A stretch of DNA of 64,000 nt from Nitrospirota bacterium (GCA_011088105.1 JAALKI010000012.1:1-64000), one strand, 5' to 3'. Numbered from the stretch's first letter, positions 28,078 through 37,698 are shown. Numbers and translations are program-made. Notes: generated by a model from the letters alone, not told the origin.

Positions 28078-28599
28078 ATGATCTATCTGCTATTTGGATA
28101 TTTTGCCACGGTCAGTATTATTGCTGGCGTGATGACGGTGGCTCTCAAAAACCCTGTGCATTGCGGATTGGGATTACTGACTCTGTTGTTGCATGTGGCT
28201 GGGCTCTTTGTCTTACTTAATGCAGAGTTTCTGTTTGCGGTTCAAATCATTGTCTATGCTGGAGCAATTCTGGTCCTGTATCTTTTTGTGTTGATGCTCT
28301 TGAGTTTAAAAACAGAGGAACAGTATCTCCATCGGAAATATGTGTGGATCATCTTTGGCGGAGTAGGCATTCTCGGTGAACTGCTCATTTTGATCCTGCA
28401 ATCTCCTTATGGTGGCGCAAAAGGTGATGCAACGGCTGAAGTCTTGTTAACAACGGGGCCAAGTCATGCCGTAGGGATTACCATGTTCAGCGATTATCTC
28501 TTGTTGTTTGAAATTGTGGGGGTTTTTCTGTTGGGGGCGATTATTGGTGCGATTGTCTTGGCCAAACCGCCTGCCGCAATAGACCCCGAACCTGAATGA
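28078..28599 (+). CDS. nuoJ: NADH-quinone oxidoreductase subunit J
   Basis: A 173-residue membrane subunit with five helices. The QIIVYAGAILVLYLFVLMLLSL stretch includes the pi-bulge helix region with its conserved Tyr and Gly. ATG 28078 is preferred to the TTG one codon earlier. Its stop overlaps nuoK's start by four bases (ATGA), indicating coupled translation. Confidence 0.94.
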   Translation: MIYLLFGYFATVSIIAGVMTVALKNPVHCGLGLLTLLLHVAGLFVLLNAEFLFAVQIIVYAGAILVLYLFVLMLLSLKTEEQYLHRKYVWIIFGGVGILGELLILILQSPYGGAKGDATAEVLLTTGPSHAVGITMFSDYLLLFEIVGVFLLGAIIGAIVLAKPPAAIDPEPE

Positions 28600-28910
28600 G
28601 CGCAATGATGGTTCCTCTTTCTGCATATGTCGGGCTCAGTGCCATCCTCTTTTTCACGGGACTCCTCGGGGTCCTCATTCGCCGCAACTTTATTATTGTG
28701 CTGATGTCTGTCGAGATTATGTTGAATGCCGCCAATATCAATTTGGTGGCGTTTTCGCATTATCTTGAATCAATGGCGGGGCAATTGGCGGCCTTGTTTG
28801 TCATTGCGATTGCTGCTGGTGAAGCCGCCGTCGGGCTGGCCATCATTATCGTCGTATTCCGTGGGAAAATATCTACCAATGTTGACCAGATCAATGTCTT
28901 GAAGTGGTAA
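28596..28910 (+). CDS. nuoK: NADH-quinone oxidoreductase subunit K
   Basis: A 104-residue membrane subunit with three helices (MrpC-like). The second helix has VLMSVEIMLNAANINLVAF with the conserved channel Glu, and the third has IAAGEAAVGLAIIIVVFR with the second conserved Glu. Both proton-path acidic residues are therefore present. Confidence 0.95.
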   Translation: MSAMMVPLSAYVGLSAILFFTGLLGVLIRRNFIIVLMSVEIMLNAANINLVAFSHYLESMAGQLAALFVIAIAAGEAAVGLAIIIVVFRGKISTNVDQINVLKW

Positions 28911-28911
28911 G

Positions 28912-30894
28912 ATGATGGAACTCCTTGTCATCCTCATACCGGTGTTTCCGCTCGTCGCGGTCCTACTCAACGGGCTGCTTGGACATCGCTACTCCCATGA
29001 CCTGGCTGGCCGGATTGCATTTGGCGCTGTTGGGCTCTCGTTTGTCTGTGCCCTAATGGTGTTTGGCCATATGCTCACAACCGGGGCGGCCTATGAAGTC
29101 ATTGCCTATAGCTGGATTTTTGGTGGAGAGCTCATGGTCAATCTTGGGTTTCTCATTGATCCTTTGACGACCATTATGCTGTTAGTGGTGACTGGGGTTG
29201 GATTCCTCATTCATGTCTATTCTGTGGGATATATGCATGGAGAAGAAGGCTTTACGCGGTTCTTCACGTATATGAATTTGTTCATGGTCTCCATGTTGTT
29301 GTTAGTGATGGGCAACAACTATTTGGTCTTGTTTATCGGCTGGGAAGGCGTTGGCCTCTGCTCGTATTTACTCATCGGCTATTACTTTGACAAGGTGTCT
29401 GCAGCAAAAGCCGCCAGTAAGGCGTTTGTGGTCAATCGTATCGGTGACGCCGGGTTCCTGATGGCCATATTCTTGGTCTTTGCCAATTTCCAGACACTCG
29501 ATTACACGAAAGTCTTCGAACAAGTGGGGCAATTGTCCACGGGAACAGCCACGGCGATCGCCTTGTGTCTATTGGTAGGGGCAGTGGGTAAGTCGGCACA
29601 GATTCCGCTGTATACGTGGTTGCCTGATGCTATGGAAGGCCCGACGCCAGTCAGTGCCTTAATTCATGCTGCGACAATGGTTACTGCGGGTGTCTACATG
29701 GTGGTGCGGAACCATGCGATCTTTGATATGGCGCCTATGGCGCTGACGACTGTTGGGTGGATCGGCGGAATTACCGCGTTGTTTGCCGCCTCCATTGGGT
29801 TAGTGCAAAACGACATTAAGCGAGTCCTGGCCTATTCGACGGTGAGCCAATTGGGATATATGTTTCTTGCCTGTGGGATTGGCGCCTATACAGCGGCAAT
29901 CTTTCATCTGATGACCCATGCGTTTTTTAAAGCGCTCCTGTTTTTATCGGCTGGTGCAGTGATTCATTCGTTAGGCGGAGAACAAGACATCAGGAAAATG
30001 GGTGGGCTCCATTCGAAAATTCCGATGACGTATAAAGTATTTTTAGTGGGTACGTTAGCGATTGCTGGAATTCCACCATTGGCTGGGTTTTGGAGTAAAG
30101 ACGAAATCATGGCCCATGCTTTTATCCATGCACATTATGGGCTCTATCTCCTTGCCGCGATCGGGGCATTTCTCACCGCATTCTATATGTTTCGCTTAAC
30201 CTATGTGACTTTTTACGGACAATCTCGGATGGACCCTGACGTCGAGCACCACGTGCATGAGTCTCCGGGAATTATGATGAAGCCACTTCTTGTGTTAGCA
30301 GGGCTTTCTGTGGTGGGCGGATTTGTCGGGTTTCCTCCAGAGCATGGTTGGTTTCATGGCTATTTAGCCAAGGTTGCGACCCCTGTGGGCGCGCTGCCGC
30401 ATGTGGTGAGTCTAAGCCTCTTGCTGGGGTTGATGTCGGTGGCTATCGCCATTGCGTTGGGGGGATGGGGATTAGCGCATTACTTATATGCGGTTCGTCC
30501 ACAAGCCGCGGATGATTTGGCGACTCGCGTGCCGGGTATCTACGCCACTCTGTTGAATAAATATTATGTCGATGAGGGCTATGATCGGATCATTGTGGAA
30601 CCGTGTAAACGGCTAGGGTTGATTTGGGATTGGCTGGATCGACAGATCATTGATCGATGTGTTCGAGGCATTGGGCACATGACGGATGTGAGTGCGTGCT
30701 GGATTACATGGACTGAAAAACATGTGGTGTATGCGGGACTGAATGTCATTGGGTATGGCAACCATCTGATCGCTTGGTCTTGGCGAAAGTTGCAAACAGG
30801 GATGGTCCATCATTATGCCGCTGTGATTGTTGTTGGGTTTTTTCTCCTTGTACATGTTCTTTTATTATGGTTAACGGGAGCGTCTATTCTGTAA
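28912..30894 (+). CDS. nuoL: NADH-quinone oxidoreductase subunit L
   Basis: A 660-residue distal proton-pumping antiporter-like subunit, longer than the 613-residue E. coli protein. It keeps the channel Glu in GWEGVGLCSYLLIGYYF, the Lys in GAVGKSAQIPLYTWLPDAMEGPTPVSALIHAATMV, and the distal Lys in GFWSKDEIMAHAF. The extra length lies mostly in the C-terminal third, where NuoL carries the long lateral helix that must span the membrane arm. In complexes with a second NuoM a longer lateral helix would be needed; whether the added residues are in that helix needs alignment. Confidence 0.95.
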   Translation: MMELLVILIPVFPLVAVLLNGLLGHRYSHDLAGRIAFGAVGLSFVCALMVFGHMLTTGAAYEVIAYSWIFGGELMVNLGFLIDPLTTIMLLVVTGVGFLIHVYSVGYMHGEEGFTRFFTYMNLFMVSMLLLVMGNNYLVLFIGWEGVGLCSYLLIGYYFDKVSAAKAASKAFVVNRIGDAGFLMAIFLVFANFQTLDYTKVFEQVGQLSTGTATAIALCLLVGAVGKSAQIPLYTWLPDAMEGPTPVSALIHAATMVTAGVYMVVRNHAIFDMAPMALTTVGWIGGITALFAASIGLVQNDIKRVLAYSTVSQLGYMFLACGIGAYTAAIFHLMTHAFFKALLFLSAGAVIHSLGGEQDIRKMGGLHSKIPMTYKVFLVGTLAIAGIPPLAGFWSKDEIMAHAFIHAHYGLYLLAAIGAFLTAFYMFRLTYVTFYGQSRMDPDVEHHVHESPGIMMKPLLVLAGLSVVGGFVGFPPEHGWFHGYLAKVATPVGALPHVVSLSLLLGLMSVAIAIALGGWGLAHYLYAVRPQAADDLATRVPGIYATLLNKYYVDEGYDRIIVEPCKRLGLIWDWLDRQIIDRCVRGIGHMTDVSACWITWTEKHVVYAGLNVIGYGNHLIAWSWRKLQTGMVHHYAAVIVVGFFLLVHVLLLWLTGASIL

Positions 30895-30915
30895 GGGACT
30901 GAGAAGACCAGGCTT

Positions 30916-32529
30916 ATGCACGAAGAATTTACATTTGGCTTTCCCCTGCTCTCCCTGTTGCTGTTTCTGCCGCTCTTGGGCTCGTTTGTGATATGGGCGC
31001 AACATGACGTGGATCTGATGAAGAAATCAGTGTTAGGCATCGTGGGCATTGAATTGGCTCTAGCCATTCTTCTGTTATGGCGCTTTGTCTCTGATTCAGC
31101 CGCGATGCAGTTTAGTGAACATTTGAATTGGATCCCGCCATTGGGCATTAGCTATCACCTCGCCGTTGACGGCATTAGCGTGTTGTTCGTGGGGTTGACA
31201 GCATTTTTGATGGTCATGATCGTGCTGTATTCATGGGATACGGTTCAAGACAACATTAAGCCGTATTTCATGAGTCTGCTAGCACTTGAGACCACGATTA
31301 TCGGTGTTTTTGTCTCGATCGATCTGATTCTCTTTTTTGTGTTTTGGGAGTTAATGCTTATCCCGAGTTATTTCCTTATCAAACTGTGGGGGGTGGGGGC
31401 TGATCGACATTATGCGTCGTTGAAATATGTCTTGTATACGTTGTTGGGCAGTGTCTTCATGCTTGTGGGTTTTGCCCTGTTGAGTTTGAATCATCATGCG
31501 GTAACCGGTACGTATAGCTTTGATCTGCTGGACCTGTTGAAGGTCTCGGTGCCAGTCGATCAACAGATCGTAATCTTTTGGATGATTTTCTTGGGGCTAG
31601 CGTTTAAAGCGCCGATCTTTCCCTTTCATTCCTGGTTGCCCGATGCGCTGGTGCAAGGCCCCATTGGCATGTCGGTTGTGTTGGCGGGTATCAAGTTAGC
31701 GACCTATGGGTTCCTCCGATTCAGTTTCCCGCTTCTTCCGGAAGCCTCCACAAACCAAACAGTGGTTGTTCTGGTTATGGCATTGGGGTTGATTGCGATT
31801 GTCTATGGGGCGGTCATTGCCATCATCCAGACGGATTTCCGCAGACTATTAGTGTTTAGCAGCATCAGCCACCTTGGGTTTGTCGTGATCGGGCTCTTTG
31901 CCTTGAATTTTCAAGGACTGCAAGGAAGCTTATTGCAGATGATTAATCTAGGGTTCACCACGGCGGGACTCTTTTTTCTGGCTGGGGTTCTGTATGAGCG
32001 TCTGGGGAATACGTTGATCGAAAGTGGAGGAGGGTTGGCGAAACGGATGCCGATGCTCGCCATCTTTATGCTGATTATCGGAATGGCCTCGATTGGATTG
32101 CCGGGGACTAATGGGTTTATTGGGGAGTTTCTAGTCTTGCTTGGGACGTTTCAGGCCCATTGGTTATACGGATTGATTGCCGTGTCCGGCGTCATTTTGG
32201 CAGCGTCCTATTTCCTCTGGTACTACGAACGAGCCATTTTCGGTCCGCTTGGTTCGAAGGTGCCTGCGGTTCTCAAAGATTTAACCCAACGGGAAACACT
32301 GATCGCTGTGTCCATTTCCGTCATGATTTTTTGGATTGGCCTCTATCCTTCACCGTTTCTCCGAATGATCAATGGATCCATTCAAGCGGTTGTGCTTCGA
32401 TTAGATCAAGGCTTGATAGCCAATCAAATAAGAGCCAACACCGTTGTCGCGGGTGTCCCGATACATAGTGTGGAAGAAGAGACCGTCGGCCACATGACGA
32501 TCTCAAGCCATGGCAAGGATGAATCATAG
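30916..32529 (+). CDS. nuoM: NADH-quinone oxidoreductase subunit M, first copy
   Basis: A 537-residue antiporter-like subunit. It has the helix-5 Glu (FWELMLIPSYFLI), the helix-7 Lys (LAFKAPIFPFHSWLPDA) and the helix-12 Glu (GFIGEFLVLLG). After SWLPDA the helix-8 region reads GPIGMSVVLAGIKLATYG. Compared with the usual form (…AGVLLKMGTYG) it is two residues shorter and the Lys is shifted accordingly. It ends four residues from the next gene and forms a tandem with a second, clearly diverged nuoM. The two copies differ throughout, so the duplication is old. Confidence 0.93.
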   Translation: MHEEFTFGFPLLSLLLFLPLLGSFVIWAQHDVDLMKKSVLGIVGIELALAILLLWRFVSDSAAMQFSEHLNWIPPLGISYHLAVDGISVLFVGLTAFLMVMIVLYSWDTVQDNIKPYFMSLLALETTIIGVFVSIDLILFFVFWELMLIPSYFLIKLWGVGADRHYASLKYVLYTLLGSVFMLVGFALLSLNHHAVTGTYSFDLLDLLKVSVPVDQQIVIFWMIFLGLAFKAPIFPFHSWLPDALVQGPIGMSVVLAGIKLATYGFLRFSFPLLPEASTNQTVVVLVMALGLIAIVYGAVIAIIQTDFRRLLVFSSISHLGFVVIGLFALNFQGLQGSLLQMINLGFTTAGLFFLAGVLYERLGNTLIESGGGLAKRMPMLAIFMLIIGMASIGLPGTNGFIGEFLVLLGTFQAHWLYGLIAVSGVILAASYFLWYYERAIFGPLGSKVPAVLKDLTQRETLIAVSISVMIFWIGLYPSPFLRMINGSIQAVVLRLDQGLIANQIRANTVVAGVPIHSVEEETVGHMTISSHGKDES

Positions 32530-34125
32530 ATGGCTGAATATACGCTGCTGATCATTTTATTTGCCCCATTTCTTGGGGCGGTGGCGCTGATCCTGGTGCC
32601 CAACCAGCAAGCGTTGCTGGTTCGTGCGGTAGCTGCAGCGGCAGCAGGAATTTCTCTTCTGGCCTCCTTCTATTTATTTTTCGCATATGATCCAGATAAA
32701 GGTGGCTTCCAATTTGTGCAGCGGTTTCCCTGGTCTGAAGAATTAGGCATTGCCTTTTATGTTGGCGTTGATGGAATTGGCGCGCCGCTTGTCTTTGCGT
32801 CGGCCATCCTCCTATTTGCGGGAATTTTCATCTCTTGGCACATCAAAGATCGCGCCAAGGAATTTTACATTTTCTTGTTGATTCTGGCCGCGGCGACCAT
32901 TGGGGTGTTTATGTCGCTGGACCTGTTTTTCCTATACTTCTTCTACGAAATGTCCGTGCTTCCGATGTATCTCTTGCTGGGGATGTGGGGCAGTCATACC
33001 AAAGGGTATCTGTCTATGACTGACCCAGAGGGCAAAAAATTACGAGACTCCGTTGGATTTATTTTCAACTTTGGGTCGAACAGTAAAGAATACGCCGCGA
33101 TGAAGCTAACGTTGTTTTTGTCGGCAGGAGCGGTAGCCGCCCTGATGGGCATTTTGTTGATTTATCATTTCTCTGGTCTCCATACATTTGACATTCTCGT
33201 ACTCAGAGAACAAGCAAAGTTTTCCGATACTTTATCCTGGATCATTTGGCTGTTGGTCTTTTTTGGTTTTGCGTCTATTGCGCCAATTTGGCCGTTGCAT
33301 TCATGGTCACCAGTTGGCCATGCCGCGGCGCCCGCGGCGACGAGCATGTTACATGCTGGGGTGCTGATGAAGCTTGGCCATTTTTCCATTATCCGAGTGG
33401 CCTTTGAAATTTTCCCAGAGACGACCCGAGAGCTGATGCCCATTGCGGCAGTTCTCTGTATTTTTAGCATTGTGTATGGGGGGCTAGTGGCCTATTTTGC
33501 CAAAGACACAAAGTATGTGATTGGGTATTCCAGCTCGAGCCATATGGGATATGTCTTTTTAGGCATGGCGGCTTTGGACTATATCAGTCTGACAGGCGCG
33601 GTGATTTACATGTTCGCGCATGCCTTGGCGACGGGGATGCTCTTTGCCATGGCAGGGTGGGTCTATGACCAGACGCATACACGTGATATCCCATCCCTTG
33701 GGGGGTTAGTCACACGCATGCCGTTTGTGGCGGGGTGCTTTGTGATTGCCTGTATGGCCTCGGTCGGGATGCCAGGGACGGTGAATTTTATTGCAGAGGT
33801 GATGATCATTGTCGGGAGTTGGAATAAATACCCGGTGCAGGTCATTGTCGCGGTGCTTGGTATCGTGCTGACGATGGCCTATTTGTTCAAGATGATGCGC
33901 GGGTTGTTTTACGGAAAGCTAGATGAGGGATATGAGCATGCTCATGATGCCACAGGGTTTGTGAATCGTATGCCGCTGCTTCTCATGATTGTCTGTAGCA
34001 TTACCTTTGGGCTATTCCCCGGACATTTTTATGACATTGTGCAATCCACGGTAGTTCCCATGCTTGATCGGATTAATCAAACGGCACCACTCGTTACGCA
34101 AGCGAGTCCTGGATTGCTTCCCTAA
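32530..34125 (+). CDS. nuoM: NADH-quinone oxidoreductase subunit M, second copy, channel Lys missing
   Basis: A 531-residue second NuoM, adjacent to the first with no spacer. It keeps the helix-5 Glu (FFYEMSVLPMYLLLG), a helix-8 Lys (AGVLMKLGHFS) and the helix-12 Glu (NFIAEVMIIVG). The helix-7 motif is altered: where NuoM normally has F-x-x-K-x-P ahead of the HxWLPDAH loop, this protein has GFASIAPIWPLHSWSPVGH, so the central Lys is Ile and the loop is changed. It also has an insertion of roughly 20 residues after LLLGMWG (around TKGYLSMTDPEGKKLRDSVG). Two NuoM copies define the 2M type of complex I described for Nitrospira and others, proposed to couple to more proton translocation. Confidence 0.93.
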   Translation: MAEYTLLIILFAPFLGAVALILVPNQQALLVRAVAAAAAGISLLASFYLFFAYDPDKGGFQFVQRFPWSEELGIAFYVGVDGIGAPLVFASAILLFAGIFISWHIKDRAKEFYIFLLILAAATIGVFMSLDLFFLYFFYEMSVLPMYLLLGMWGSHTKGYLSMTDPEGKKLRDSVGFIFNFGSNSKEYAAMKLTLFLSAGAVAALMGILLIYHFSGLHTFDILVLREQAKFSDTLSWIIWLLVFFGFASIAPIWPLHSWSPVGHAAAPAATSMLHAGVLMKLGHFSIIRVAFEIFPETTRELMPIAAVLCIFSIVYGGLVAYFAKDTKYVIGYSSSSHMGYVFLGMAALDYISLTGAVIYMFAHALATGMLFAMAGWVYDQTHTRDIPSLGGLVTRMPFVAGCFVIACMASVGMPGTVNFIAEVMIIVGSWNKYPVQVIVAVLGIVLTMAYLFKMMRGLFYGKLDEGYEHAHDATGFVNRMPLLLMIVCSITFGLFPGHFYDIVQSTVVPMLDRINQTAPLVTQASPGLLP

Positions 34126-34127
34126 CC

Positions 34128-35627
34128 ATGATGACCTTTTCACTCACACTCTCCGGATCCGATCTACTGCTTCTTGCCCCGGAAATTTTCCTGACGCTCT
34201 GGTTCTGTCTGGTGTTGGCTGTTGATTTCTCGATGAAGGAAATCAATCACAAAACCCTTGCCTATCTGAGTGTCGGAGGTCTGAGCGTTACGCTCCTCAA
34301 TCTGATCTGGTTTGATCTGTCTGGGGTTGAGGGCGCGCTTTTTCGCAATATGTTTGTTCTAGACCAGCTGGCCATTTTCTTTAAAATCTTTATTGTCCTG
34401 GCCACCATATTAGTGGTCTTAATGTCGATCGACTACGTCAGAAATTTTAGAGTCTTCAAGGGGGAATATTATGTTCTCGTCTTGATGTCTGCGTTGGGCA
34501 TGATGTTTATGGCATCAGCGCAAGATCTCCTGTCCGTCTTTGTGACATTGGAATTTTCGACATTTGGCTTTTATATCCTGGTGGCTTACTTACGTGAGGA
34601 TATGAGGTCCAGCGAAGCTGGTTTGAAATTCTTTATCCTCGGCGTGTTTGTGGCAGGTCTGTTGGCGTATGGTATTAGCCTGGTCTATGGAGAAACAGGA
34701 ACGCTGATTTTTTCCGAGATGGTGGGCACTTCAGGCAGTTATGGGCTCGCGATTGGGTTCCTGCTCATTTTTGCAGCGCTGGGCTTTAAAATTGGGGCAG
34801 TGCCGTTTCATTCATGGATTCCGGATACGTATCAAGGGTCGCCCACCCCTGTGACAGCCTTTTTGTCCATTGCGCCCAAAGGGGCCGCGTTGGCCATCTT
34901 AATCAGAATGTTTTATGTGGCGCTGGCGACCTTCAAGCCCATGTGGGTGTTGCTGTTTGTGGTTGCATCGATTCTCTCCATGACCTATGGCAACATCGTG
35001 GCCATAGCGCAAAAAAATATCAAACGACTGCTAGCCTATTCAGGAATCGCACAAATCGGCAATGTCATGATTGGATTAGCCGCTGGCACCAAGCAGGGCA
35101 GCGATGCCATCATGTTTTACTTGTTGACGTATTTGTTTGCGAACTTGGGAGCCTTTGCCGTGGTGATTGGTGTCAGCAATCTGATCAAAAGCGATGAAAT
35201 CGAAGACTACAGTGGCCTCAACCGGCGTTCCCCATTTTTAGCTGCCGCCATGCTTATCTTTCTCTTATCACTGGCTGGCGTGCCGCCCTTAGCAGGGTTT
35301 ATTGGTAAACTCTACATTTTTGTGGCAGCGATGGAGCAAGAACTTTATACCTTGCTAATTGTGGGTCTCGTGAATATCGTCATTTCCATGTACTACTATT
35401 TGATCGTCGTCAAGAAAATGTACATCAGTGAACCAACCGACCCCTCGCCATTAATTATTTCCACTCCCCTCAAAACAGCCGTGTGTATCGGCATTGCCGG
35501 GACGCTCTTCTTGGGTATCTACCCCAAACCATTCATTGACTGGGCTGTCTCCGCCACCCTTATGTTCTCCAACCTCGCTGGGCAAACTGCTGCCACCCAA
35601 TCAGTTTCTTCTCTGTTAGGCGGATAA
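34128..35627 (+). CDS. nuoN: NADH-quinone oxidoreductase subunit N
   Basis: A 499-residue antiporter-like subunit and last gene of the operon. The channel residues are present: Glu in FVTLEFSTFGFYILVAY, Lys in LGFKIGAVPFHSWIPDTYQGSPTPVTAFLS, and Lys in IAPKGAALAILIR. The C-terminal half includes LSLAGVPPLAGFIGKLYIF with the conserved Lys. No terminator was recognised in the 70 bases before the convergent nucleotidase gene. Confidence 0.95.
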   Translation: MMTFSLTLSGSDLLLLAPEIFLTLWFCLVLAVDFSMKEINHKTLAYLSVGGLSVTLLNLIWFDLSGVEGALFRNMFVLDQLAIFFKIFIVLATILVVLMSIDYVRNFRVFKGEYYVLVLMSALGMMFMASAQDLLSVFVTLEFSTFGFYILVAYLREDMRSSEAGLKFFILGVFVAGLLAYGISLVYGETGTLIFSEMVGTSGSYGLAIGFLLIFAALGFKIGAVPFHSWIPDTYQGSPTPVTAFLSIAPKGAALAILIRMFYVALATFKPMWVLLFVVASILSMTYGNIVAIAQKNIKRLLAYSGIAQIGNVMIGLAAGTKQGSDAIMFYLLTYLFANLGAFAVVIGVSNLIKSDEIEDYSGLNRRSPFLAAAMLIFLLSLAGVPPLAGFIGKLYIFVAAMEQELYTLLIVGLVNIVISMYYYLIVVKKMYISEPTDPSPLIISTPLKTAVCIGIAGTLFLGIYPKPFIDWAVSATLMFSNLAGQTAATQSVSSLLGG

Positions 35628-35696
35628 ACATCTTCCATAGCTAGGGCTAGAGCATACCATGGCTCAAAAGGATGGCATGTTTGGATCGAAACAATC

Positions 35697-37319
35697 TTAG
35701 GGCATGATTGCCTGGCAAGGTCCATCTCGTATCGAATTGCAGATCCTTCCTTCTACCTTCGGTAAAATCCCGTCTATGTTTGTTGTCTTGAGTCGTTGGA
35801 TAACGAATTCCTTTAAATCTGGTGCTTGTGCAGTGTTCAAAACAGATGTGCTCGAAAGCATAGAATACCCATCGCCACCCTCCGCCAAAAATGAATTAGT
35901 CACGATGACGAGCTGATCATCAGGGTGAATGGATTGAGGTCCCTCTGTTGTCAGCAGCGTGAAATTGTCAGCGGATTCCGTTTGGGGGTCATGGGAAAAG
36001 GCAAGACCGCTGACTTGTAGCCACCAGCCGTTGCCAGTCCAATCCTCCACCGCATGAGAGATGGCCTTTTGAAGTGTGGCGCCATTCATGCGGAGTAGCT
36101 TCAATGGGGTGGGATAGGCAAACAGTTGCTCGATATGCCGTCGGGTAATTGGTGTGCCAGCAGGAATATCCTGGTTCAGGCGAAGAGACCCTGAGTTGAT
36201 GAATGCAACCTGGGCACCTTGATCTGCAAAAGCCAATAAGGCTTGATCCGCAATCCAGTTGCCCAGATTGGTTTCATATCTTCTGATTTCAAGCTCTTCG
36301 CCAGTGAGCCGAACCTGTGTTTTCCCAAGGACTTTATCGAGACAGCCAGGGGGGTGTTTCAAAACAGATTGGCAATAGTCTTCATCATGCCGACGAATCC
36401 AGTGGTCGATACGCGCTTGTACGAGAGGATCGGGTTCCACTGTTGGAGAATGGAGCTTCTGAAATTTCCAATAGACTGTTGGCGGGCCACCATGGGGGAG
36501 CGTGACTCGAATGACAGTTGCCGTTCGCGCATCCGCATCGGCTTTCAGTACCCACCGACCATTGACTTGCAGGCTTTGTCGGTTATGTTCATGGCCGCCA
36601 ATAATAAGGTCAGGGCCATCTGCCCTGAGGGTGTCCAGCAAGGCTGAATCCTGTGACATTGGCTGGTGAGTGATGGCTATGACAAAGTCGGCGCCTTGAT
36701 CCCGTAACTGCCGAGTCAGGTGTCGTGCAACGGATTCAGGCTTTCCAAATTCAGCCACGTATGCTGGATGTTTGATGTCAGCCGTTAGGCTGAACAGTCC
36801 TATTTGGACGTCGCCACTGTATATCATGGTGTGATTGGTTAGATTGTCCGATTCCACGAGAGGCTGTCCCGTCTCACTTTTCTTGAAAACAATGTTGGAC
36901 CCAAGCCATGCAAATTGGGACTCTTCAATTCTGGCATCGACGAGGGTCGCATCGTCCACCTGGCTCTTTTCAAACTCATGATTGCCGAATGTCACGAACA
37001 GACGATGATCATATGTATCTGGATTGCCGTCCAGGAGATTGAGCACATCAATCATCTGCTGGCCGTGATACTGTCGGCTTAACAACGAGGGGAAAAGAAA
37101 GTCCCCTGCATGAAGGAGCAACACGTTCGGATCAGCCTTCTCAAGTTCAGCGCGCAACCCACGAACACGAGCCAAGCCTCCACTGGTCCCATCATCGACC
37201 CCGTCGATCCGATAAATGTCATTCATGGCCAAAAGCGTAAAGCTACGTGTTTCATTCGGAAGATGGGTGCAAGAAGAAATCAATGGTGCAATGAGCAAGA
37301 AGAGGCCAAGCAACCACAT
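35697..37319 (-). CDS. 5'-nucleotidase-family metallophosphatase lipoprotein
   Basis: A 540-residue UshA-type phosphoesterase. The N-terminus is a lipoprotein signal, MWLLGLFLLIAPLISSC, with Cys17 as the predicted lipid anchor. The catalytic metallophosphoesterase domain shows LLAMNDIYRIDG in place of the usual DxH start, HAGDFLFPS, FGNHEFE, ITHQP and GGHEHNRQ. A 5'-nucleotidase C-terminal domain follows (NWIADQALLAFADQGAQVAFINSG and NSFLAEGGDGYSM). The first motif has N-D-I where DIHG or DxH is normal, so one metal ligand may be altered (here Asn-Asp-Ile-Tyr). Periplasmic nucleotide scavenging is the likely role. ATG 37319 has AAGGA upstream; an in-frame start at 37397 was rejected. Confidence 0.85.
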   Translation of the reverse strand: MWLLGLFLLIAPLISSCTHLPNETRSFTLLAMNDIYRIDGVDDGTSGGLARVRGLRAELEKADPNVLLLHAGDFLFPSLLSRQYHGQQMIDVLNLLDGNPDTYDHRLFVTFGNHEFEKSQVDDATLVDARIEESQFAWLGSNIVFKKSETGQPLVESDNLTNHTMIYSGDVQIGLFSLTADIKHPAYVAEFGKPESVARHLTRQLRDQGADFVIAITHQPMSQDSALLDTLRADGPDLIIGGHEHNRQSLQVNGRWVLKADADARTATVIRVTLPHGGPPTVYWKFQKLHSPTVEPDPLVQARIDHWIRRHDEDYCQSVLKHPPGCLDKVLGKTQVRLTGEELEIRRYETNLGNWIADQALLAFADQGAQVAFINSGSLRLNQDIPAGTPITRRHIEQLFAYPTPLKLLRMNGATLQKAISHAVEDWTGNGWWLQVSGLAFSHDPQTESADNFTLLTTEGPQSIHPDDQLVIVTNSFLAEGGDGYSMLSSTSVLNTAQAPDLKEFVIQRLKTTNIDGILPKVEGRICNSIRDGPCQAIMP

Positions 37320-37698
37320 AGACGGTTCCTTCCATGAGAGTGAGACAGGGTTGAGAAGTATCAGGACGCGATGAATGGGTCTTTGAGAAATTTTCAAGCT
37401 AATCTTTCATGGGGTGATAGGACAAACGACGAGAATTGTAGCGTGTCAAAGAAGATTTTTCATATCCTTGCCATGATCCACACACAAGAAATGGCCTGCA
37501 TCTTAGTCTTATCAGGAGGTCCCCTTCTGGTTAAGGCTGTTAACGCATCAGAAGCCAAAGTCCATTTGAACCAACTCGTTGCAGATGTTGAACAGCCGAA
37601 TGGACATTGATCATTATGCAACGTGCATCAAGCCCCCTGCGTGAACCTTGACTTTAGAAGAGGGGCTTGCCTAGGATGAGGATTGGTAGGCATCTGAT
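37320..37698. other. Divergent intergenic region before the copper-handling genes
   Basis: About 380 bases between two divergent transcription units. It has a promoter-like element at 37648-37677. A plus-strand open frame, 37371-37610, encodes a peptide with no recognisable features and a poor start, so it was not called as a gene. Confidence 0.35.
37648..37677 (+). promoter_or_regulatory. Candidate promoter for the His-rich/porin/cupredoxin genes
   Basis: -35 box TTGACT (37648-37653), an 18-base spacer and -10 box TAGGAT (37672-37677), placed 22 bases before the ATG of the first gene. Spacing and boxes fit a sigma-70 promoter with a slightly long spacer, as is common where a MerR-type activator works, but I see no clear dyad for such a regulator. 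Confidence 0.35.

Noticed and set aside
37371..37610. 79-codon plus-strand frame upstream of the copper-related genes
   Set aside because: No recognisable features; weak start; lies in a divergent promoter region.
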